From assembly GCA_034440615.1 (NCBI GenBank), contig JAOTOM010004663.1, positions 186,001-250,000 on the forward strand: a stretch of 64,000 nt of DNA, given 5' to 3'. Source of the DNA: Ashinkailepas kermadecensis (taxonomy: Eukaryota > Arthropoda > Thecostraca > Neolepadidae). The notes beneath the pieces are model-generated. The model did no database searches and had not been told where the DNA came from. It was given only the letters and a program-made list of their open reading frames with translations. The position numbers and the translations under genes were made by a program. This document shows positions 1 to 11,949 of this stretch, one piece after another; the first letter of the stretch is position 1, and the number at the start of each line of letters is the position of its first letter.

Positions 1-269
1 AACCGATGATGAAGAAAGCGTGTTAGACCACAAAGCTGTGGCACCCGTCCCCATCGTCTCCACCCACACCTTGCACACTCTTCCGGTGATCTCCAGCCTC
101 CTTGTGCCTCTTGTTTTTCGGCCATGCTTTCTTGTGCTCCAACACTAAATCACGTTCTGTTCTCGGACTCCCCGGGCCACACTCTGGTATCCTGTTCTCA
201 TCCTCCACACCTTACGAACCTCTTCTCCAGCTCCACACTCTACTGATTGCTTTTTCGTCTCCGCCACAC

Positions 270-417
270 CATGCTGACCTGTGCTGGGACGCCCTGCCGT
301 GTTGATTTGTGCTGGGACGCCCTGCCGTGCTGACCTGTGCTGGGACGCCTGCCGTGCTGACCTGTGCTGGGACACCCTGCCGTGTTGATTTGTGCTGGGA
401 CGCCCTGCCGTGCTGAC
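270..417. repeat. 28-bp minisatellite, about 5 copies, copying a splice donor
   Basis: Copies start at about 281, 309, 337, 364 and 392 with the core GTGCTGGGACGCCCTGCCGT. On the minus strand most units contain CAGGTCAGCACGG, the same sequence as the donor of the exon ending at 418. Confidence 0.9.
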
Positions 418-587
418 CTGTTCTCCGACTCCTCCAGGCGCACCATGGCCGTCTCCAGGTCGGGAGTGTGCTCGCGCTCCGAGCTGCGCTGCCGCTGCTG
501 CTGCCGCTGCTCCGACACGGCCAGCTGGCGGCCCGAGTCCGTCATCCTGTCCTCCAGCTCGGCGCAGCGCTGCTGGTACTGCTGCAC
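418..587 (-). CDS. Rootletin-like exon (coiled coil)
   Basis: This 170-base exon starts after a TTGCAG acceptor (588-593) and ends at a CAG|GTCAGC donor (418/417), in phase 2. It encodes 56 codons beginning VQQYQQRCAELEDRM, continuing through a Gln/Arg-rich heptad region to DLETAMVRLEESEN. Human rootletin has the equivalent blocks QYKKRCSELE and DLESALIRLEEE at the same spacing, so the family call is strong. It is the most 3' exon in the window; no continuation exon is visible in 1-417. Both edges are embedded in tandem repeats that copy the splice sites: 62-bp units at the acceptor side and 28-bp units at the donor side. Confidence 0.85.
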
Positions 588-796
588 CTGCAACCATCCA
601 GTGCCGTCCTGTTCAACTACCTGACTGAGAGCTGCTGGTACTGCTGCACCAGTAGCCGGCCAGTACCGTCATGTCCAACCATCAACCGGATAGCTGCTGG
701 TACTGTTGCACTTGCAACCGTCCAATGCCGTCCTGTACAACTAACCGCCGGACAGCTGCTGGTACTGCTGCACCTGCAACCGTCCAGTACCGTCAG
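569..796. repeat. 62-bp minisatellite, about 3.7 copies, copying an exon start and its acceptor
   Basis: Units start at about 569, 631, 693 and 755 with GCTGCTGGTACTGCTGCACC. The unit spans the acceptor and first 18 or so bases of the exon at 418-587, so the exon edge itself is the first repeat copy. Confidence 0.9.
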
Positions 797-1035
797 CATC
801 AAATCATGAGGCAGCGTGATGCATAGCAGGAAGAGCCGTTGCACATGCGATGACGCTCGCCAGCGTGGTAAGTCTGCGGACCCACCAGCCACTATGCGCG
901 TCAGCAGGTGAAGACAAGGCACACCAGACCACACTGGATCCACCACCGTCGTCCAGATGAAGCGACGCACCACGTCACACACTTCAGCTGGCGGAGGAAA
1001 CTTCCGTACACACCATCCGCCCGGCCACCCGGACC

Positions 1036-1615
1036 GTAGCCTGACCGTGGCTAGAGACGCGCACCGTGGCCAGAGAGCCGCACCGTGGCCAGAGACCCGC
1101 ACCGTGGCCAGAGAGCCGCACCGTGGCCTGCCCGTGGTCTGACCGTGGCCAGAGGCTCGCACCGTGGTCAGAGACCCGCTCCTTGGCCTGACCGTGACCA
1201 GAGACCCGCACCGTGGCCTGACCGTGGCTAGAGACTCGTACCGTGGCCTGACCGTGGCCAGAGACCCGCACCGTGGTCAGAGACCCGCACCGTGGCCAGA
1301 GACCCGCACCGTGGCCAGAGACCCGCACCGTGGCCTGACCGTGGCCAGAGGCTCGCACCGTGGTCAGAGACCCGCTCCTTGGCCGACCGTGACCAGAGAC
1401 CCGCACCGTGGCCTGACCGTGGCTAGAGACTCGTACCGTGGCCTGACCGTGGCCAGAGACCCGCACCGTGGTCAGAGACCCGCACCGTGGCCAGAGACCC
1501 GCACCGTGGCCTGACCGTGGTCTGACCGTGGCCAGAGACCCACACCGTGGCCTGACCGTGGCCAGAGATCCACACCGTGGCCTGACCGTGGCCAGAGATC
1601 CATACCGTGGCCAGC
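1036..1615. repeat. About 19-bp minisatellite with a higher-order duplication
   Basis: The basic unit is CACCGTGGCCAGAGACCCG (19 bp), interspersed with shorter CTGACCGTGGC variants. A block starting near 1145 recurs near 1341, so there is a higher-order period of about 196 bp. It lies in the intron between the exons at 2105-2218 and 418-587. Confidence 0.9.
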
Positions 1616-2104
1616 CAACCGTCGCGACTGACGAAGAACGGCAGAATGTCACGACAGTCGGCTGCTGTGTCGGCGCATTGATTGACCGGCGGGTTCGCGT
1701 TCGGACGCATGTCTCCGCCACTAGGCTGCAGACAGAAATCGGCGGCCTATTATGGATGCTATTAAAGGTTGCTCGTCCACAGATGGTCGCCCGGTGCTTG
1801 TCTGCAGGTCACATGTTAGGCTCATGTCGACATTACAGACAAACCTGCGCTCGGGTCCGCCAGGTAGGCCATGAATAGACATATTTATTCATGAAATTTC
1901 TTCCACGATTGAAAATAGTCTTCCCATCCTTACCACACGGGAGCTTTACCAAACCAGGTGCAGGAGTTGCCGTGCCGTTAGTGTAGAGGAGTTCTCCCGA
2001 CGTCGATATAAAATGGTTCTGACGACAGTCCACAGGTGGTCAGCTGATCTATGTAGCCCACACCGGTGTCCTCCTTGGCCGTGTTCTCCAGTCGGCGCAC
2101 TGAC
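1616..2104. other. Intron remainder, no feature
   Basis: Non-repetitive intron sequence between the 19-bp array and the exon at 2105-2218. No coding or RNA feature is visible. Confidence 0.5.
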
Positions 2105-2218
2105 CTTGGATTGCAGCTTGTTGACCACCTGCGACTGCTGGCGCTGAGAGTCCTGGTACGCCTCCAGACGGCGCCGGAACGCCTGATTCTCCTCCTCCAG
2201 ACGTCGACCGTGTCCCAC
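2105..2218 (-). CDS. Rootletin-like exon (coiled coil)
   Basis: A 114-base, phase 0-0 exon of 38 codons. The acceptor is TTGGCAG (2219-2225 side) and the donor is AAG|GTCAGT (2105/2104). The peptide contains RRLEEENQAFRRRLEAYQ and ends QVVNKLQSK. It matches the rootletin block RRQLQEEQASYRRKLQAYQ followed by LVQRLQGK, and joins directly to VQQYQQRC in the next exon, as in the human protein (LQGK then ILQYKKRC). The intron upstream starts with a 69-bp minisatellite only a few bases from the acceptor. Confidence 0.85.
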
Positions 2219-2225
2219 CTGCCAA

Positions 2226-3210
2226 CGTAGTGCTCCACGCTCACCATCTGCCCCCAACACAGCGACAGGTCACGAGGTCTGTCCCGGCTGCACACACACC
2301 ACTGCACGCTCACCATCTGCCCCCGACACAGCTTCTGGTCACGAAGTCCGCCTGGCCGCACACACACCACTGCACGCTCACCATCTACCCCCAACACAGC
2401 GACAGGTCACGAGGTTTGTTCCGGGTGCACACCCACCACTGCACGCTCACCATCTTCCCCCGACACAGCGACAGGTCACGAGGTCTGTCCCGGCTGCCAC
2501 ACACCACTGCACGCTCACCATCTGCCCCCGACACAGCTTCTGGTCACGAAGTCCGCCTGGCCGCCCACACACCACTGCACGCTCACCATCGCCCCCAACA
2601 CAGCGACAGGTCACGAGGTTTGTTCCGGGTGCACACCCACCACTGCACGCTCACCATCTTCCCCCGACACAGCGACAGGTCACGAGGTCTGTCCCGGCTG
2701 CACACACACCACTGCACGCTCACCATCTGCCCCCGACACAGCTTCTGGTCACGAAGTCCGCCTGGCCGCACACACACCACTGCACGCTCACCATCTACCC
2801 CCAACACAGCGACAGGTCACGAGGTTTGTTTCGGGTGCACACCCACCACTGCACGCTCACCATCTTCCCCCGACACAGCGACAGGTCACGAGGTCTGTCC
2901 CGGCTGCACACACACCACTGCACGTTCACCATCTTCCCCCGACACAGCGACAGGTCACGAGGTCTGTCCCGGCTGCACACACACCACTGCACGCTCACCA
3001 TCTGCCCCCAGCACAGCGACAGGTCACGAGGTCTGTCCCGGCTGCACACACACCACTGCACGTTCACCATCTTCCCCCGACACAGCGACAGGTCACGAGG
3101 TCTGTCCCGGCTGCACACACACCACTGCACGCTCACCATCTGCCCCCAGCACAGCGACAGGTCACGAGGTCTGTCCCGGCTGCACACACACTACTGCCGT
3201 TCACCATCTG
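2226..3210. repeat. 69-bp minisatellite, about 14 copies
   Basis: Period is 69 bp (for example 2881 to 2950), with the core GCGACAGGTCACGAGGT and CACTGCACGCTCACCATCT. Because 69 is divisible by three, frames stay open across the array on both strands; these are not genes. On the minus strand each unit carries a TGTGTGTGCAG acceptor-like and an ATG|GTGAGC donor-like site. Confidence 0.92.
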
Positions 3211-4137
3211 TTCAGACATGGAGGCCGCCGGTTATAAGCATGTCCACTTGGAAGCGCATCACCCCACGCTCACAACCTGCCCTGGCCGAGGGGTCGTTCA
3301 CGAGTATCTACCATCTGTAAGCGCCTAAGGTACAGGGGTTTCTAGAAACTGGACGTTCATGGACATCGGGGGAAGCTCTACATGGGGAGATAATCGTAGG
3401 GACCAGGGTCTTCACTAATTTTGTTTTCTGGGGGAGACGACCATTGGCAATTACGGGATCATCATCCGAGTCAACCAGGCCCCCTCTCTCCCCGGTAATG
3501 TTAAAGCAACCGAGGAAATGTCCCCGACTGTGGCTCCCTGCTGTAGCTGAGCGATGGGGCTGACCAGGGTGCTAAGAGTCCCTTATGAAGACCATCTACG
3601 TGTAAAGAACCCTCAAAGAGCTGAAACGCCTGTTGGGAAACCCGGGGGCGAACCTCGAAGCACTCAGAATGCCTAGATAATCATCAAGTACCGCGGATGG
3701 CAGATACATTTTCGACAATTTGTATTCTGAGTGGTTCGTAGACCATTAGCAAGACGGGAAAGTTGCACGATTCGTTAGACATCCCTGAAATAGAACGCAT
3801 CATCAAATCAAAACATTCCATGTGTTCACCAAATACACAATCAACTGAACGTATGCAGGAAACCCTGAACGTCACAGCTTCCACTGGAGCCATGTGTACA
3901 TGTGGATAGGCATCACAATTATCAGGACATTCAGCAGCCGGCACACATCTCCGACGTCAAAGAATTGACGTCGTACGGACATCGGTGAGATAGGCAGCTC
4001 GTCACTCAGATAATCCGAGAAGAAAACGTAAATTCCATTAGACTCCATGGCACGGCATTCACTTATGACAGAGAGAAGGAATCGGAGTTCGACAACGACT
4101 CCCAAACAATGACCTCAAGAGCCGGCACCGTACGCAC
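3211..4137. other. Intron, unique sequence
   Basis: Intron between the exons at 4138-4248 and 2105-2218. Only short random open frames are present. Confidence 0.5.
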
Positions 4138-4248
4138 CGGGTCGATGGTAGTGACCCTGATCGGCTCGATGCGTGACGATGGCAGGGTGCGTGAGGAGCC
4201 CGGCTCGTACGCGCCCAGCTCCTCTCCCGGCTTCAGCATGCGGTCCAG
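4138..4248 (-). CDS. Rootletin-like exon
   Basis: A 111-base, phase 0-0 exon of 37 codons between a CTCGCTGCAG acceptor (4249 upward) and a CCG|GTGCGT donor (4138/4137). The peptide starts LDRMLKPGEELGAYEPG and ends in a Ser/Arg/Thr-rich linker. Joined to the preceding exon it reads YSALTDR-LDRMLKPGEE, collinear with rootletin YNAVSER-LEQALRLEPGE. The linker to the next exon is less conserved, as expected for the loop between coiled-coil segments. The exact donor is the least certain point, but it keeps the phase needed by both neighbours. Confidence 0.75.
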
Positions 4249-7150
4249 CTGCAGCGAGAGCGACGTCAGCACACAGGTGCTGTTCGGCGGGCAGATGCAC
4301 GGCGGGTGTTTGAACGCCATGCGGTTTGGATGGCTGAGTTTGGTGCCGCTGCTGCTGAGTAGTATGCAAGAAGTTAACGTCGTCGCAATAATGCACACAA
4401 CGCTTTGGGCGACCGAAATAGGACAACGCTGATATGATAACGTAATGTAAAAGATTGGCAGCTTAAACGGCCACGGTGCAATAGCTACATGAACTTGTCA
4501 TGCACTTTAGCGTATTTTGTGAACTTGTCCAGTTTCGAATAATGATCCACATTTCCGATAGCATTGGTGACGGACAAGATCTTCGGAGCCACGAAGCAAA
4601 ACGATCGGATAAAAACAGCTAAATAGTACGTGGTGGATGGTGACTGCCATTAAAAAAAACATCAATTCATTCTGCAGATCTCATTGAGTAAACCCTTATT
4701 CAAGTCATCTACATTGGGTGTCCATTAGATATGTGACTTAACGTTCAATGTGGGCCCTCGTGGTAGTCAATCTGCAACCCGTTCCATTGTGTTGTGTGCC
4801 TAGGAGAAAATCACCGCTTAATGATACCGAAAGGGGGGTCTATCATTGCCAATTATTTACATGCAGAAGGAATGAATTGATCCAACACCGATGCTCTGTT
4901 CGTGCGTTTGTGTGTGCGTGTGCAGAATGATGCTGTTCAGTGGATTCCGACTGCCTGGCGGACACCTCCTCCAACTGTCCAGAGGTCCCGAGTTTCACAC
5001 AGACCTCGGCTCCATCCCTGGTGATTCCCCTCTGTTTGTGTCGCTAATACAACACATTCTCTGACATTTTTACCTGGAAAAACCGTGTGTTAACCCTTGC
5101 TCGTGCAAGAGGGTTGCAACCCTCGTAAGGTGGTTTTCTTGACGATCACGGAAAGACAGCTCATCAGAGCGCAGCTCAACAGCGGGTGTTGCTATATGTA
5201 CTTTTTAGGGGAACCTTCCCTATGAAAAGTATATAAAACAACACCCTGCCCTGACCTGTAGCTCGAAATGCAACAAGCCACACATGACTAGCATTCCAAG
5301 ACACTGTAGAACAATATAGGAAACTTTTGATGCGCACATCTATTACTTTGTTTACACAGGCGACGATTGAATGTAAAACCATTATATTTTGGGAAGAATT
5401 GACCTTTAAAGTTGCCTAAGAGATCACACAGTGACTTGGAAGCATAAACATCTGGCATGAATTGGCGATCTCGTGACGTGCAACACGCTAGGTTTTGTTG
5501 TGTGTCGCTAGCTCTCTCAGTTTGAACATTCCAGGAGAGTTGCAACAACGCCCCAGCACTGCTGAAGGTGGGAAAATGCAGAGCACGGGCGAGGGTTACA
5601 CTTCGCTCGATCTCGTAATAAGAACTCGCATAGCAATATTGTTCATCGAGGGCATACGATCTTAGTGGCATGACGACGTAACACAAAAAAGTTGGCTCGA
5701 GCATATCTATTTGATACTGTGCGAAGTCCAACACATTCCAAGGCACGGATTTCCGTGGCTTGTGAGTTCCGACGAATTCACCGTACTTCTATCGCCTACA
5801 GGCAATCGAAAAGGAGATCAAAGACAACAGGAATGCCGTACAAAATATACGACATGAGTACCCCACCGGAGCATCAATCATAAACAGCGAACTGCCCAAA
5901 GCGTTTGCTAAACAAGTTATCCACTTTTGCTTTGCACCATCGATTGTCATGTCCTACGCTACTGTCCTACGCTGTCATGTCATGTCGTGCTACGCACGGG
6001 TGTGCACGGTTGTAGACGGCTGCACCCTACTGGCGGTGTGCACAGTTGCACAGCCGGCCCATGCACGGCAGACGGCGTCAGTAAGAACGCCCCGGCTGTC
6101 GTGGCTTCGTGGAGCCGGCCCGAGACATTGATATCGATCAAACAGTCGGTCCATTGTGCCCGGGATGGGTCAAACACAGGGCGCTGCACGTCGCGCCGGC
6201 ATGCCTGCGCCGACTGATGCGAACAAGACGTGGCGCATACGCTACACCGTGTGTGCACGGTCAGTGCAAATGTGACGTTCTTGTCTGTCAGATGAGAGCA
6301 TCAGTTACTGAAGCACTCCGGAAGCGAACAAAATATTTACTGATCAAATATACAATATAGTAATCTGGTGATCTCCGACTTGGAAATCGCAAGTCACTTT
6401 CCGTTTGTTCCTGGATGGTCACATTTTATTCTCCTTATTCCTTACATTGGTGTACGCATTTTATGGTCGTATATAATGCCCATACAACACTTGACGTTAA
6501 AATTAAACCTTCTCACACACTCATCCAACTGATTAGTGTCACATGATGCACATTCGCAAATCTCGGTCCACTTCAAGTAGATTGCATCGACGATTTCCAC
6601 GTCGGAGCAAACGAGAAGGTCCATTGGTACGCCCCTGATATGTACCCTGAAGAATGTAAGATTGTTATATCATGACCAAGTGCATGCGTTATTTTGTTAA
6701 ATATCAACATAGTCAAGTGCATGCTGAGGTTGACCAGGGGACCTATGCTATGCAGGGCTTGTCCTGTGAACCCTCACCCCCCTACCCCACAAGCTGGGAA
6801 TTCCAGTCTAACGTAGAACGTAGCCCAGCAGTTTAGCGTGCTGCGAATACACCGATATGGTCGCCCCGTTGTCACGTTCTCAGCTTCGTTGGGCTAGTTG
6901 CCTGCTGATTCTCCCAGCCGGCGGCTATGCAAGCTGAGCGCGTGAACCGATTCGAACCGGAGGGAAAATCAACTGAGCTCTCTGGGCCGCCATTATATTG
7001 TTTGAAATTCAATGAACTATTAGTAATTATTATGCTTGATATTGTACTGACGTTTCCAATGTTACTGTTGGAAGTCGAAAATTTCCGTCCGCCCTCATTG
7101 GTCGATGACGAGTGATGTACATCCTTGTGCCCGGACACAGTTGCTGATTA
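4249..7150. other. Intron, largely unique sequence
   Basis: Intron between the exons at 7944-8054 and 4138-4248. It contains a short region of CTACGCTGTCATGTC-type direct repeats near 5950-6000. No transposon termini or coding exons were recognised. Confidence 0.45.
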
Positions 7151-7154
7151 GCCG

Positions 7155-7870
7155 ATGGTTAGTCACGTCCCACGTGAATATGTGCGTCCTAACTCAGCAC
7201 CAGGGGCCTCGACTGATGGTCAGTCGCGTGCCACGTGGATCCCTGTGTCCGGACTCAGCACCCCGGAGCCCTCCTGATGGTTAGTCACGTCCCACGTGAA
7301 TATGTGGGTCCTAACTCAGCACCAGGGGCCCGACTGATGGTTAGTCGCGTGCCACGTGGATCCCTGTGTCCGGACTCAGCACCCCGGGGCCCTCCTGATG
7401 GTCAGTCGCGTGCCACGTGGTCCCTTGTCCGGACTCAGCACCTCGGGCCCTTCTTTTGGTTTAGCCACGTGCCACGTGGATCCCTGTGTCCGACTCGGCA
7501 CCCCGAGGCCCTCCTGATGGTTACTCGCCCCCCACGGGTATCTTTGTCGGGGCCGTGGTCAGTCGCGTGCCACGTGGATCCCTGTGTCCGGACTCAGCAC
7601 CCCGGGGCCCTCCTGATGGTTAGCCACGTGCCACGTGGATCCCTGTGTCCGGACTCGGCACCCCGAGGCCCTCCTGATGGTCAGTCGCGTGCCACGTGGA
7701 TCCGTGTGTCCGGACTCGGCACCAGGGGCCCGACTGATGGTCAGTCGCGTGCCACGTGGATCCCTGTGTCCGGACTCAGCACCCCGGGGCCCTCCTGATG
7801 GTTAGTCACGTGCCACGTGGATCCCTGTGTCCGGACTCGGCATGCGGGGCCTGACTGGTGGTCAGTCACG
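7155..7870. repeat. 60-61-bp minisatellite with CACGTG boxes
   Basis: About 12 units of the form GCGTGCCACGTGGATCC plus GTGTCCGGACTCAGCACC. Almost every unit contains CACGTG, some two. The array ends about 75 bases from the donor of the exon at 7944-8054. Confidence 0.92.
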
Positions 7871-7943
7871 TGCGCCGACGAGTCCGCCCAGACTGGTTGG
7901 CGGACAGTGAGATGACCACACCGGCGTTCGGGCGGACACTGAC

Positions 7944-8054
7944 CCGGTCGGTGAGGGCGCTGTACTTGATGCCGATGTCGTCCCGTTCGGCCCGCGACGT
8001 GGACAGCATGTCCTGCACCGAGGACAGCTCCCGCTGCAGATCATTGTTCCGCCG
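7944..8054 (-). CDS. Rootletin-like exon (first conserved coiled-coil block)
   Basis: A 111-base, phase 0-0 exon of 37 codons. The donor is CGG|GTCAGT (7944/7943); the acceptor is GTCGACAG (8055 upward) with a weak pyrimidine tract but a CTGAC branch-like motif nearby. The peptide begins RRNNDLQRELSSVQDML and continues STSRAERDDIGIKYSALTDR. Human rootletin has LQQELSRVEDLLAQ followed by SRAERDELAIKY at this place, which is the strongest single match in the gene. The exon is squeezed between a 60-61-bp array (7155-7870) and a 21/28-bp array (8098-9356). Confidence 0.85.
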
Positions 8055-8097
8055 CTGTCGACGGCGCCGGCCAGCACGTCAGCGACACCGCACACAG

Positions 8098-9356
8098 TGC
8101 AGTCACGACAGCACACCACACACCGTACAGTCCCGACAGCATACCGTACAGTCCCGACAGTACACCGTACAGCCCCGACAGCACACCGCATACCGTACAG
8201 TCCCGACAGCATACCGTACAGTCCCGACAGTACACCGTACAGCCCCGACAGCACACCGCATACCGTACAGTCCCGACAGTACCGTAGCCCGACAGTAACC
8301 GTACAGCCCCGACAGCACACCGCATACCGTACAGTCCCGACAGCACACCGCACACCGTACAGTCCCGACAGTACACCGTACAGTCCCGACAGCACACCGT
8401 ACAGTCCCGACAGCACACCGCGTACCGTACAGTCCCGACAGTGCACCGTACAGTCCCGATAGTACCCGTACAGCCCCGACAGCACACCGCATACCGCACA
8501 GTCCCGACAGCACACCGCACACCGTACAGTCCCGACAGTACCCGTACAGTCCCGACAGTACTCCGTACAGTCCCGACAGCATACCGTACAGTCCCGACAG
8601 CATACCGCACCGTACTGTCCGAGTACACCGTACAGTCCCGACAGCACACCGCATACCGTACAGTCCCGACAGCACACCACATACCGTACAGCCCCGACAG
8701 CACACCGCATACCGTACAGTCCCGACAGTACACCACACACCGTACAGTCCCGACAGTACACCACACACCGTACAGTCCCGACAGTACACCGTACAGCCCC
8801 GACAGCACACCGTACAGTCCCGACAGTACACCGTACAGTCCCAACAGTACACCACACACCGTACAGTCCCGACAGCACACCACACACCGTACAGTCCCGA
8901 CAGTACACCACACACCGTACAGTCCCGACAGTACACCACACACCGTACAGTCCCGACAGCACACCGCACACCGTACAGTCCCGACAGTTCACCGTACAGC
9001 CCCGACAGCACACCGCATACCGTGCAGTCCCGACAGCACACCCCATACCGTACAGTCCCGACAGTATACCACACACCGTACAGTCCCGACAGTACACCAC
9101 ACACCGTACAGTCCTGACAGCACACCACACACTGTACAGTCCCGACAGTACACCACACACCGCACAGTCCCGGCAGCACACCACACACTGTACAGTCCCG
9201 ACAGTACACCACACACCGTACAGCCCCGACAGCACACCGCATACCGTACAGTCACGACAGCACACTGCATACCGTACAGTCCCGACAGTACACCACACAT
9301 CGTACGGTCCCGACAGCACACCGCATACCGTACAGTCCCGACAGCACACAGCACAG
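8098..9356. repeat. 21/28-bp interleaved minisatellite
   Basis: Built of 7-bp modules giving 21-bp units (GTCCCGACAGTACACCGTACA) and 28-bp units with an extra ACCGCAT module. It starts directly upstream, on the minus strand, of the exon at 7944-8054. The long Cys/Arg or Ser/Pro/Thr frames across it are artefacts of period divisibility. Confidence 0.92.
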
Positions 9357-9424
9357 CAATCACAACAAACAATCATTCGATTGTGAGATGGGTGGTAACT
9401 TACTCCGAGACCAGAAACCAGAGA

Positions 9425-11910
9425 ACCAGGGACTACGGGGAACCAGAGACACTGACCAGCCGCCGACACTACGGGGAGCCAGCGACACTGGTCAGACGTC
9501 GACACTACGGGGAGCCAGCGACACTGACCAGCCGCCGATACTACGGGGAACCAGAAACACTTCTCAGCCGCCGACACTACGGGGATCCAGAGACACTGAC
9601 CAGCCGCCGACACTACGGGGAGCCAGCGACACTGGTCAGACGTCGACACTACGGGGAGCCAGCGACACTGGTCAGACGCCAACACTACGGGGAGCCAGCG
9701 ACACTGGTCAGACGCCGACACTACGGGAAACCAGAGATACTGACCAGCCGCCGGCACTACGGGGAGCCAGCGACACTGGTCAGACGCCGACACTACGGGG
9801 AGCCAGCGACACTGACCAGCCGCCGACACTACGGGGAAGCCAGCGACACTGGTCAGACGTCGACACTACGGGGAGCCAGCGACACTGGTCAGACGCCGAC
9901 ACTACGGGGAGCCAGCGACACTGGTCAGAAGCCGACACTACGGGGAGCCAGCGACACTGGTCAGACGCCGGCACTAGGGGAACCAGCGACACTGGTCAGA
10001 CGCCGACACTACGGGAAGCCAGCGACATTGGTCAGACGCCGGCACTACGGCGAACCATAGACACTGGTCAGACGCCGGCACTACGGGGAGCCAGAGACAC
10101 TGGTCAGACGCCGGCACTACGGGGAGCCAGCGACATTGGTCAGACGCCGGCACTACGGCGAACCATAGACACTGGTTAGACGCCGACACTACGGGGAACC
10201 AGAGACACTGGTCAAACGCTTGCACTACGATAAGCCAGAGACACTGGTCAGACGCCGGCATCACAGGGAACCATAGACACTGGTCAGACGCCGGCACTAC
10301 GGGGAACCAGCGACACTGGTCAGACGCCGGCACTACGGGGAACCAGCGACACTGGTCAGACGCCGGCACTATGGGGAGCCAGAGACACTGGTCAGACGCC
10401 GGCACTATGGGGAGCCAGAGACACTGGTCAGACGCCGGCACTACGGGGAACCAGAGACACTGGTCAGACGCCGGCACTATGGGGAGCCAGCGACACTGGT
10501 CAGACGCCGGCACTACAGGGAACCAGAGACACTGGTCAGACGCCGACACTACGGGGAGCCAAAGACACTGGTCAGACGCCGGCACTACGGGGAGCCAGCG
10601 ACACTGGTCAGACGCCGGAACTACAGGGAACCAGAGACACTGGTCAGACGCCGACACTACGGGGAGCCAAAGACACTGGTCAGACGCCGGCACTACGGGG
10701 AGCCAGAGACACTGGTCAGACGCCGGCACTACGGGGAGCCAGCGACACTGGTCAGACGCCGGCACTACGGGGAACCAGCGACACTGGTCAGACGCCAGCA
10801 CTATGGGGAGCCAGAGACACTGGTCAGACGCCGGCACTACAGGGAACCAGAGACACTGGTCAGACGCCGGCACTACGGGGAGCCAGAGACACTGGTCAGA
10901 CGCCGGCACTACGGGGAACCAGAGACACTGGTCAGACGCCGGCACTACGGGGGGCCAGCGACACTGGTCAGACGCCGGAACTACAGGGAACCAGAGACAC
11001 TGGTCAGACGTCGGCACTATTGGGAGCCAGCGACACTGGTCAGACGCCGGCACTACGGGGAGCCAGAGACACTGGTCAGACGCCGGCACCACAGGGAACC
11101 AGAGACACTGGTCAGACGCCGGCACTACGGGGAACCAGAGACACTGGTCAGACGCCGGCACTACGGGGAGCCAGGCGACACTACGGGAGCCAGAGACACT
11201 GGTCGACGCCGGCACTACGGGGAGCCAGCGACACTGGTGGGCCAGGGGCAGGGAACCAGAGACACTGGTCAGACGCCGGCACTACGGGGAACCAGAGACA
11301 CTGGTCAGACGCCGGCACTATGGGGAGCCAGAGACACTGGTCAGACGCCGGCACTACGGGGAGCCAGCGACACTGGTCAGACGCCGGCACTACGGGGAGC
11401 CAGAGACACTGGTCAGACGCCGGCACTATGGGGAGCCAGAGACACTGGTCAGACGCCGGCACTATGGGGAGCCAGAGACACTGGTCAGACGCCGGCACTA
11501 CGGGGAGCCAGCGACATTGGTCAGACGCCGACACTACGGGGAGCCAGAGACACTGCACAGTGAGTGTAGCCAGCGACACTGGTCAGCCGACGACACTATG
11601 GAGAGCCAGAGACACTGGTCAGACGCCGGCACTACGGGGAGCCAGAGACACTGGTCTGGTCAGACGCCGGCACTACGGGGAGCCAGAGACACTGGTCAGA
11701 CGCCGGCACTATGGGAGCCAGAGACACTGGTCAGACGCCGGCACTACGGGGAGCCAGAGACACTGGTCAGACGCCGGCACTATGGGGAGCCAGAGACACT
11801 GGTCAGACGCCGACACTACAGGGAGCCAGAGACACTGCACAGTGAGTGTAGCCAGCGACACTGGTCAGCCGACGACACTATGGAGAGTCAGAAACACTGC
11901 ACAGTGAGTG
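9425..11910. repeat. 36-bp minisatellite, about 68 copies
   Basis: Unit CACTGGTCAGACGCCGGCAC plus TACGGGGAGCCAGCGA, measured period 36 (10321 to 10357). Variants GACTGACCAGCCGCCG cluster at the left end and a CACTGCACAGTGAGTGTAGC insert appears twice at the right. The 36-bp period keeps several frames open for hundreds of codons on both strands; no coding function is supported. Confidence 0.93.
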
Positions 11911-11949
11911 TCGCCACATACACGGCGATACTACACAGCCACAGGCGCC

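Noticed and set aside
1..240. Next rootletin-like exon at the left edge
   Set aside because: Minus-strand translation shows no block resembling the expected continuation and no phase-compatible splice pair.
7862..11215. Very long frames (up to 655 codons) on both strands
   Set aside because: They are translations of 21/28-bp and 36-bp tandem repeats whose periods or sums are divisible by three; both strands and several frames are open at once.
9425..11910. Direct-repeat array reminiscent of a CRISPR
   Set aside because: The 36-bp units are contiguous with no unique spacers, and the genome is eukaryotic.
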